Assembly: GCA_933228675.1 (NCBI GenBank)
Contig: OW121741.1
Coordinates: 57,511,194-57,575,193 of the forward strand
Origin: Stomorhina lunata
Taxonomy: Eukaryota > Arthropoda > Insecta > Diptera > Rhiniidae
Direction of reading: 5' to 3'
Length of the DNA stretch: 64,000 bases
Positions 55,812 to 64,000 of this stretch are shown here, in pieces; the first letter of the stretch is position 1; the number at the start of each line of letters is the position of its first letter. The notes under the pieces are model-generated. The model did no database searches and was not told the DNA's origin. It worked only from the letters and a program-made list of their open reading frames with translations. The position numbers and the translations under genes are program-made.

Positions 55812-56846
55812 CAAGTAAGAGTGTTATATTCGGCTGTGCCGAATCTTGTATACCCACCATCAAGTTGTACGAGAGTGCAGCAAATTCAAAATGTTGACCA
55901 AATGTGGTAGTGTTGGTAAAATATTTGGACTAAATTCAGTTGCAGTAGTAAAATTAGAACAGTTCAACTGTTCTAAGTGATTTCCCTTGCACAAAATTTT
56001 GTTCCATAAGCGCGTATAGTTTTACATTAATAAGCTGTTAAATATTTTTCGTTGGGCTTAGTATGTAGTTAAGATACACATATATTTTGTTTTTATTTAT
56101 AAGAACTGTAGCCAGATGTTGACCGATTGTCTACTGACTGGTATTTATATAAAGTTTATTTATGCAAAATTTAGTGGCCATATCATAGTTTATAATTTAA
56201 TAGCTTTTAACTGGCGTTTGTGGAATTTAAGTGGATTCCGGGAGCGTTTTTTTTTAAGTAGAAGCTATGGTCAAATATGGACCGATTCCTATAAAACTTT
56301 ACATACTGACCAAAACTTGTATGAAACATCTCTGTTCTAAATTTAGTTGTCATAGATATTACTATTTTATTCAATTTATCGGCATAAATGTGATTCCCGG
56401 GGCAGGTTTATATGGGAGCTCTAACTAAATGTGAACCGATTTCGCCCATTTTCAGTACACATATCTGACGGACAGACGGACATAAAGCATTGACATAAGA
56501 CTTCCTTATGCTATATTTAGTGGTTTTGTGTATTTTAGGTGAAATTTAGGTAGTTTTCATAAGTGTTTTGTATGGGGGCTAATTGTGAACCGATTTTGAT
56601 AAAATTTTATATGCTGCCTAGGGCTTAAAACTTCTATATACCAAATTTTATCATCACAGCTATTATAGTTTGTTATTTATTAGCAAATGAGCGATTAGCC
56701 TAGGCGAGGTTATACGGGAGTTATGGTCAAATGTAAACCGATTTTACCCAATTTTAATACCAAAATTTTCTCAGGAATGAAGAATGTTTTCACTAAGTTT
56801 CAGTAAGCTAGCTCCTTTTCAATAGACAGGCGTTGTCGAGATTTCA
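55812..56846 (-). mobile_element. HINE, third subfamily, copy H, 5' end missing
   Basis: On the minus strand it ends ATTCGGCACAGCCGAATATAACAC then CTTACTTG. The interior matches copies D and E in reverse. It breaks off at the Tc1-like pair near 56847. Confidence 0.75.
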
Positions 56847-56847
56847 A

Positions 56848-58024
56848 CAGTAAAAATAACACCAAATGCTCTTATTTATCGTTATATTTTTCATTTTGTA
56901 AAGTTTTATGTGTGTTATACAATGAAAATGAAGTAATAAAAAGTTCAGTTGTTAAAAAAAAACGTGTGGATTGGTAACTTCTATTTATAAAACAAATGCC
57001 TGGAAAACGAAAAACAAATGCGTTATAAAATTAGTCTATTTCCATTACTATAAGGTCAACTTTGCCAACAAAAACGCTGAAATGTTCTCCCGTATGGCTA
57101 AGACTTAATATCCCGTTCTAAAAACGAAGGAATATTGGAACTTAAAAGGTTTACAGGTAGCCCAAAAAAAAATTAACAATACTAATTTAAAGTAAAATTA
57201 TTAAAACCTTCTAGGAAAAGCGGCTCTCTTGCACTAGGCGCTTAAGTCACAAGTGAAAAATTATTATGGGCTAAGTGTATCCCAAGAAGCAATCTGAAAT
57301 ATATTGGTAAAATAGAAGTATTGATCTACAGTGGCTAGGAAAAATCTACTACTTTCAATGTAATATATTGAAAATCGCTTTAAGCTTTCTATTTCGCATT
57401 TAGAATTGTATTGGGGTGCATTATTTTCTCTAGTCATACTAAAATGATGTTGTGTTATCATGTGTGGAAGCCTAGTTAAGTGGCCTATAGCAAACTTGAA
57501 GATATTTTTTATATTTTACGTTGTTAGCAGTATACTTTTCCTAGCCACTGTAGATGAATATTTCTGTTTTACCAGTATATTTCGGAATGCTTCATGTGAT
57601 ACACTTAGCCCATGATCTCTTTTCACTAAATAGTTAAGCTGGGGTGCCACTTTTCCCAGACGGTTTTAATAATTTTATTTTTAATTCGTATTGTATTTTG
57701 TTTTGGACTGCATGGTTACCCTTTCAATTCCAACATTCCTTCATTTTCAGCACGGGATATGATATCTTAACCACACGAGATAACATTTAAGCAATTTCCT
57801 TGGCGGAGTTGCCCTCATAGTGATGGAAATACGCTAATTCTATAACGCCTTTCGAAATTAATTCTCCAGGCATTTTTTTTAAATATAGGACAACTAATGC
57901 ACATAATTTTTCTTATTTTTAACAACTGAACTTTTTGTTACTCTATTTTAATTGCATAACACTCATAAAAGATTATAAAATAAAATATATAACGGTACAT
58001 ACGAACATTTGGGGTTATTTTTAC
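56848..58024. mobile_element. Inverted pair of Tc1-like copies with a central MITE
   Basis: The left arm (56848-57326) and right arm (57553-58024) are imperfect reverse complements over their whole length: outer ends AGTAAAAATAACxCCAAATG, then GTTCAGTTGTTAAAAA, transposase N-terminal remnants, and inner ends TGGGCTAAGTGTATC. On the minus strand the right arm encodes MPGELISKGVIELAYFHHYE then a stop and further helix-turn-helix-like fragments. The left arm holds the same on plus, more eroded (NEGILELKRFTGSPKKK). The transposase core is absent. Confidence 0.65.
57329..57550. mobile_element. Tc1/mariner-type MITE at the centre of the palindrome
   Basis: The ends CAGTGGCTAGGAAAA and TTTTCCTAGCCACTG are perfect 15-bp inverted repeats. 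TA lies on each side (57327-57328, 57551-57552). It is 222 bp with no coding. Confidence 0.85.
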
Positions 58025-58189
58025 TCATTGCGCAAACATTTATTTGACGCCTGTTAAATTGAATATATTTCTTTTTTTATTGTTGTTGTTGCAATGCATG
58101 TATTTACTTGAATTTGTTTACGACTTTTTGTAGTAAACAGTAACATTAACGGTATGTGTTCAATAAAAGAAACAAACTTAAAACAGGTT

Positions 58190-59859
58190 TACATTAGTTG
58201 CTAACCTATCATTGATTTGTCGGAAAAGTAATTAAATATTTACTAATAAATCTGAAGTTAATTGGCTAATTTAGATGAATAGTTCATCAATAATATTTGG
58301 GATGTATTGTTCTTCCGAACTGTGCAAGTCTTAACTTCTTACTTGACATAAATAAATAAATTAATTAATACAAGGGCTACATGTTCTTACGACGTGCACA
58401 GGTTTCTAGTAAAATATAAAGATTTTTAGCCGACTTTAGGGCAAAATCACTTCTAAATTTTGGTATCTTGGAGATGTTAATAGACTGGTTTTGATAAAAT
58501 AGCGTGCTTTGCGGGAAGATTTACAAAAATCTGATATATAAAACTACTTTGCACAAAATTTACATTTATAGTATTTAAATACTTTTCGTTGTGCTTAATT
58601 GTTTAATTCGGATTATGTGAGAGTTTTGATCAAATGTGGACCAATTATTGCAAAATTTAAGTGCTGTGTAATATAAGGTATATTATGGAATTGTGGTATT
58701 TGACGGTTTTCGAGCTAGTAACTATAGGTCAACATCAAGCGAAAACGGATATCAATTGAATGGGAATTAGTCACGGTATGCTGACTAATTTGGTTCTTTG
58801 TGCTGTTATAATGTGATTTAATTTATTAGCATTAAAGTGATTCCCGGGCGGGGTCATATGAAAGCTTTCACTAAATATAAACCGAGTTTGCCCATTTTCA
58901 ATACCGACCTTTTTCAAGAGATCAGAAATACTTTTTTAAAATGTTGTCCCTCGAGAAAGTTTTTTTAGGCGCTCTCCTCTGACGGAAAGACGAACAGAAA
59001 GAACTATAGTCAAATGGTGACCGATTGTGACAAAGTTTTGCACACTGGCTGGTATTCACATAATAGTATTCTTGTGCTAAATTTAGCTGTCAAAGCTAAT
59101 ACAGTAAATTATTTATTCTCATTTAAGTGGCTTTTAGGTGGAATTTTTACCATTAAGACGTTTATATAGGAGGTATGACTAAATGTGAACCGAATTTCAT
59201 GATATTTCAAATGCTAAATAACGATTATGTACAACGTCTTTATACTAACTTTCATCATCGGATCTATTATAATTTATTACAAAATAAGAGATTGCCTTAG
59301 GCAAAGTTGTACAACAGCTATTGCCAAAAGTGAACGGATTTCTCCCAATTACAATCCCAAAATTTATATTTTCGTTGATATATGCGATACATATGTAGAT
59401 TTTTGAACGCATATCATATACTTAGCTGCATTTTATGCACTTCCTACGAAGATTACCTATAATTTGATATATAATACATACTCAATTATTATCACAATGT
59501 TCTAAAGTCAGACACTAAAATCAGATTTGTGGAGCTCCTTAATGAATTTTACATAAAATTTTAAGAAATCGTCCCAACATGAATCTTATCATTGTCGATC
59601 AAAACACCTGAAATATCGCTTAAACACTAAATTATATGTACCACAAATTACCGAATGCGAAGAACGCTATTAAATTTCATCAAAAAAACATCTGAGATAT
59701 CGACAAAACAGGATCTCTAAAAACTTGATTTCAATAGACAGACGGACGGACGCTAAATCGATTCTCCTGCCGATTTTGAGTCGATCGGTATAATTTTTAT
59801 GGGGTCTACTACAAACGGATGCACAAATAATACTCGTTCACCTATTAGTGAAGGGTATA
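58190..59859 (-). mobile_element. HINE, first subfamily, copy I, 3' end missing
   Basis: On the minus strand it starts TATACCCTTCACTAATAGG (59859) with a GTCCGTCCGTCTGTC core at about 59740. It matches copy A through to about 58200 (ATCAATAATATTTGGGATGT). No CTTG end was found. It has internal deletions relative to copy A. Confidence 0.78.
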
Positions 59860-59870
59860 CAAAATTAAAA

Positions 59871-59940
59871 CAAGTAAGAGTGCTATATTCGGCTATGCCG
59901 AACCTTAGATACCCTTCACCAATGGTGTTACAAAAGTTAA
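59871..59940 (-). mobile_element. HINE 3'-end stub
   Basis: The terminal about 70 bp of a first-subfamily HINE: ATTCGGCATAGCCGAA then CACTCTTACTTG on the minus strand. It lies 11 bp upstream of the start of copy I in the same orientation, and the rest is missing. Confidence 0.75.
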
Positions 59941-60878
59941 GAGAAAGAGTTTTTGGTCAATTACAAGTATGTATGTTTCTGAAGACTGATTTAGGTAAGT
60001 CCTACAAAAATACTAATATATGTATATTGATTTTCTGATTTGATTTTCTGTAGGTATGTTCTAATACATTTTATTTTTGGGCAATATATGAATAATTCTT
60101 TAATAAGTGAATAACCTTGTTATATATTGGGTCTAAAACATTATGAAGGTAGATTGAAATACAAAGAATTTCAGAAATTACACAACATTGTAACATTTCG
60201 CACCTTCAGAGAGGTTGTATTTAAATGTATATATCTTTAAAGTTAGAGGACCGATTAAATGGTTGCTTTAATGAGAATATTTAGCGGACCTATTTAGAAT
60301 AGACTTTTGGCAACAACACTTACGAAGTATATTGTTGTATAGAAAATAAGCTAGTGTAAGACGTGTTTCTCAAGTGCTCTGATTTAATCAATCATTATAA
60401 CAAAAAGATAAACGTATAAAATATTTTGATCCTAATTATCTGTTAAATAAACAGTGGTTCATACAGTGATCGCGAAACTATAATTCTACAACTAATCGTA
60501 AAAAGAAAACTTGAAATTAAAATATTAATAAAATTGATATTACTTTTTTCTAAACTTAAAAGAAAACTAACAAAACAAATAAAGAAAAACTTTTTAAAGA
60601 CAGCTGCTTTGGTATATGATTCAGGTTCTACAATAAATATAAATACAACCTTGTAATCTAAGCTAAGCATTTTTCACGTATTAAAGCTTTCGTGAGATTA
60701 GTGGTAATTGTACCCACTAATTACCAAAAAACTGCATTACAAACAATAAGTGTTGCATACCTTAGGGTTTTAAAAGTAATACAGCTAACATAAGAAGAAT
60801 ATACAGTAAACTGCAATAATATATCAACGGTTTCTATTATATTATATACAAAAAAATAATTGTCATTAAACACGCAAT
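59941..60878. other. AT-rich sequence, probably including the 5' UTR of the downstream LINE
   Basis: There is no credible gene. The 5' end of the LINE cannot be placed. Confidence 0.5.
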
Positions 60879-61792
60879 ATGGAAAACAACTGCGAATTTG
60901 AAGGATCTCTTACACAAGATAAAACTTCTCAATCATTTGGCACTCCTGCACCTAAGCGGGGGCGTGCCGATTTGCATAAAACAATATATGAAAACGCCTG
61001 CAAAACACCTCGCTTATCCAACATTGATTCTCCTTTTAGGCTTCTTAATCTGTTGGACTCTCGCTTTGAGAAACAAACTGAAGCCTTAACTGCACTAATG
61101 AAGACACTCATATCCGAGAGTGAAAATCGAATTTTAAGTAAAATAGAAACAATTGAAAATAATATGAACGATTTGCGAAAAGATTTAATCGAAATGGCAT
61201 CAAGAGTATCAAAACTTGTAACAGTATCGAATGAAATATCAGTACTAAAATCAGACATTAAAGAACTAAAGTTGCAAAATCTTCACCAGGAAAACTCTCT
61301 TGTAGCGTGCGACTTACGTGTTAATGGTATACCGTTCTTTGATAATGAAAATCTGCATAGTATTTTTGATGACATCTGTAACTCGTTGAATATCAAAACA
61401 CCGCCAATAAAAGCTATGTATCGTCTACAAAACAGGAACAACAAAAATAAAAATTTCTCTCCCGATGCAGTTATCATCGTAAAATGAATGTCACCGTACG
61501 ATAAAAATTTTATACTTAAATCGATTGCTGGATTTAGACATTCTAATCGCTGCCCTCTAATGCTCCAGCATATAGGTATTAATTCCCATAATCCTATCTA
61601 TATCAACGAGAATCTTACATCAAATAATTATAAAATTTTTACGTCAGCACTTCGTCTTAAAAAGAGCAATCACCTACAGTCGGTATTCACAATGCGTGGT
61701 TTAGTATACGTAAAATTGTCAGCACTGAACAACCGATTCGTATTGATTATATAGAACAGTTGAACGAGTTTTTTCTCTCTCCTACTGAATAA
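60879..61792 (+). pseudogene. LINE ORF1 (coiled coil plus FP-like C-terminal domain)
   Basis: ORF1 of a CR1-like LINE. It starts with MENNCEFEGSLTQDK, followed by a basic Pro-rich stretch and a long coiled coil (about residues 60-140: LISESENRILSKIETIENN, VLKSDIKELKLQNLHQENS). The C-terminal domain of the L1-ORF1/FP-protein kind contains ACDLRVNGIPF and AVIIVK, then a single in-frame TGA (61485). It continues in frame with MSPYDKNFILKSIAGFR, LQHIGINSHNPIYINENLT and MRGLVYVK. A one-base frameshift near 61713 precedes the end at 61792. The stop and frameshift make it non-functional unless the TGA is read through. Confidence 0.8.
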
Positions 61793-62078
61793 TCACATAT
61801 CATATTTTTCCATTTTTATATTTTTAAGGTCTAATTCTTATTCATACTTTTAAAAATTTATTTTCTTTGATTTATTAATTCTCTTAAATTATTTTTATAT
61901 TCCACATTGTTTAATTTATCACTTTTGCTGTGAAATAATTTTCACCACTTTGCCTCCTATAATCAAAATTCAGCTGATTTTACTCTTTAACATTGTTGTT
62001 CCTTGCTTTATTAAACTGTTTAATAATTTCACAGATTCTGCAGGATAATACAGATTTCGGTTCCAATGAAGGATCAAT
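61793..62078 (+). other. Spacer between LINE ORF1 and ORF2
   Basis: Very AT-rich. The frame of ORF2 stays open back to 61993 but without a convincing start. The ATG at 62079 (MYMLQILSKLKNG) is the likely start. Confidence 0.55.
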
Positions 62079-63407
62079 GTACATGTTACAGATTCTGTCT
62101 AAATTAAAAAATGGTATAAATATATGTCATATCAATGCACAAAGTTTAAATAATAAAGTTGACGAATTTACACTTATGTTTGAAAATTCTAACGTAGATG
62201 CTATATGCGTTTCTGAAACGTGGCTTAATCCGGCAACCTCCGATAATGTAATTAATCTTCACGGTTACAAGACTTTCAGAGCTGATCGTAGGACACGTGG
62301 CGGTGGTGTTGCAATTTTTATAAAAAATAATATAAAAAGCAATTTTATAACCTCTACCGTTTCAAATACTGATACAAGCACTGATAGAGTTGAATATCTG
62401 TTTGTGGAAATTGTTTCCCAAGGTCAAAAACTGCTTATTGGTTGCGTTTATAGGCCCAATCGTTATGTACCCACTGACACTTTTTTGAACAACCTTGAAG
62501 AACTCTCCCTCTTGTACTCGGACTGTGTTATTGCCGGAGATTTTAATTCGGACTTACTCACAGAAACTACACTTTTAGATAATCTCTTCTCAATTGGACT
62601 TCATTCTGTTTATCGTTTACTTCCAACCCATTATACCACAACGTCAAATACCCTTTTAGATTTAATCCTAGTTTGTGATACCTCCAAAGTCCGAGCTTAT
62701 CATCAACTTTCAGCTCCTTGTTTTTCAAAACACGATTTAATCTTTATCTCATACGATTTTACTTTAAAGCAAATTGATGAGACTTTTTCATATCGTGATT
62801 TCCATCACATCAATTTTGCAATGCTTGATGAATACTTCAATTGGAATTCTTTATTTTATATGACATCACCAAACGAGCAAACTTCTTTTCTTGAGAATAA
62901 CATTTTCAATTTATATGAAATGTTTGTTCCACTTAAAACTAAAACTATTAAAGAAGGTTCGAGACTCTGGTTTACTCCAGCCATTAGAAATTTAATTAAG
63001 AAAAGAGACGCTTTAAAACTGCAACTCTTTACGACGAATTTCGAAAATTTAGAAGTGATGTAAATCGTGAAATAAAAAAAGCTAAGATACATTTCTATGC
63101 TGAACGATTTAAAACTGCCGTTGACAGTAAAAAAACGTGGCAAACTATACGTGACATCGGGATTGTTAACAAAAATAGGAACGCTGAGAACAATTTATCT
63201 GCCGATGAACATAATATCATCTTCACCTCTATACCTTCATCAATTGATGACTCGTTTACAAATAATTATATAAGTACATTAGTAAATAACGAGTTAAACA
63301 ATGAATTTTGCTTTCGCTGTGTTAACAATTATGAAGTTTTGGCCTGTTTAAGGTCCGTAAAGTCGAATGCAATCGGTTATGATAATATCGACCCTCGTTT
63401 TGTTAAT
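62079..63407 (+). pseudogene. LINE ORF2: AP endonuclease and start of RT (CR1-like)
   Basis: Endonuclease that nicks the target for insertion. Catalytic blocks are intact: CHINAQSLNNK (Asn), CVSETWLNP (Glu), YRPN, AGDFNSDLL (Asp-x-Asn), TLLDLILV and FSKHDLIFISY (His). The linker (TPAIRNLIKKRDALK) is followed by a frameshift near 63060. The next frame holds REIKKAKIHFYAERFKTAV and KTWQTIRDIG. RT begins (ACLRSVKSNAIGYDNIDPRF) and breaks off at 63408, where a second endonuclease copy starts. Clade by general resemblance is CR1/Jockey-side, without RNase H evidence. Confidence 0.85.
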
Positions 63408-63928
63408 AAAGGATCAATGTACATGTTACGGATTCTGTCTAAATTAAAAAATGGTATAAATATATGTCATATCAATGCACAAAGTTTAAATAATAAAGTT
63501 GACGAATTTACACTTATGTTTGAAAATTCTAACGTAGATGCTATATGCGTTTCTGAAACGTGGCTTAATCCGGCAACCTCCGATAATGTAATTAATCTTC
63601 ACGGTTACAAGACTTTCAGAGCTGATCGTAGGACACGTGGCGGTGGTGTTGCAATTTTTATAAAAAATAATATAAAAAGCAATTTTATAACCTCTACCGT
63701 TTCAAATACTGATACAAGCACTGATAGAGTTGAATATCTGTATGTGGAAATTATTTCCCAAGGTCAAAAACTGCTTATTGGTTGCGTTTATAGGCCCAAT
63801 TGTTATGTACCCACTGACACTTTTTTGAACAACCTTGAAGAACTCTCCCTCTTGTACTCGGACTGTGTTATTGCCGGAAATTTTAATTCGGACTTACTCA
63901 CAGAAACTACACTTTTAGATAATCTCTT
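63408..63928 (+). pseudogene. Second endonuclease copy joined inside RT
   Basis: 63409-63928 repeats 62069-62588 with about five substitutions. Among them AGDFNSD becomes AGNFNSD, removing the catalytic Asp. It is joined in frame to the RT start of the first copy and diverges at 63929 into unrelated sequence that runs to the window end. Confidence 0.87.
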
Positions 63929-64000
63929 TATTATATTCTTTCCAATTTAGAAAAACGACAAGGTTTCATTAATTAATGATATCTAAAAGATTTTATTTCT
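63929..64000. other. Unassigned sequence at the window end
   Basis: It follows the break in the second endonuclease copy. It is too short to classify. Confidence 0.5.

Noticed and set aside
61485..61487. In-frame TGA in LINE ORF1 as programmed readthrough
   Set aside because: A frameshift further on also breaks the frame, so simple decay is more likely. Kept only as a remark.

Overview
The window looks like repeat-rich intronic or pericentromeric DNA from a higher fly, probably a calyptrate such as a blow fly or house fly. Three things suggest this. One exon of a Cdk5 activator (p35/Cdk5alpha-type) gene is recognisable. Helentron-derived INE/HINE elements with TATACCC 5' ends, (GTCY)n cores and CTTG 3' ends are abundant. 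The AT-rich sequence also carries errantivirus, copia, Jockey, CR1-like, LOA-like, Harbinger, Tc1, pogo and piggyBac-like remnants. The species assignment is inference. No bacterial-type genes, CRISPR arrays, rRNA or true tRNA genes were seen.

Layout. 1-9540: a minus-strand errantivirus-like LTR element (gag, pol, env), with a 2.5-kb HINE inserted in its protease. Its right LTR ends in an 800-bp CATA microsatellite. 10533-14563: a PIF/Harbinger transposon with a Myb/SANT gene on plus and a HARBI1-like transposase on minus, holding a small HINE. 13921-22352: a 4.2-kb tandem duplication carrying a LOA-like LINE fragment, a tandemly repeated uncharacterised ORF and the start of a foldback-type element. 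The intact copy of that element is 21720-24073: inverted arms made of about 158-bp satellite units, with a 9-bp target duplication. 24713-26206: a tRNA-derived SINE and a HINE. 26583-27404: the Cdk5alpha exon on minus, the only convincing host gene. 27617-31691: a pogo-like MITE, a CR1-like LINE and a HINE. 31790-38690: Jockey ORF1 debris, a TIR element and a nearly full-length but broken Jockey element containing a C-rich minisatellite and a second SINE. 38725-43800: satellite-like repeats, a Jockey endonuclease fragment, an internally deleted copia and an inverted-repeat element. 43821-49000: HINEs, one holding a 5'-truncated LINE, and a pogo/jerky transposase scrap. 49582-55071: a three-level nest, in which a piggyBac-like TTAA/TIR element contains a HINE with a duplicated 5' half, which contains an internally deleted LTR element. 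55812-59940: HINEs flanking a palindromic pair of Tc1-like copies with a MITE at the centre. 60879-end: a CR1-like LINE with ORF1, endonuclease and a second joined endonuclease copy.

The genes do not form one pathway. Almost all coding sequence is mobile-element machinery in decay. The main value of the window is its record of nesting order: several insertions are dated relative to each other by target-site duplications and by paralogous empty sites inside the window. The most unusual structures are the satellite-armed foldback element, the uncharacterised tandem ORF family that hosts it, the HINE whose tandem duplication starts exactly at its 5' terminus, and two unrelated LTR elements whose 5' LTR is fused directly to pol.
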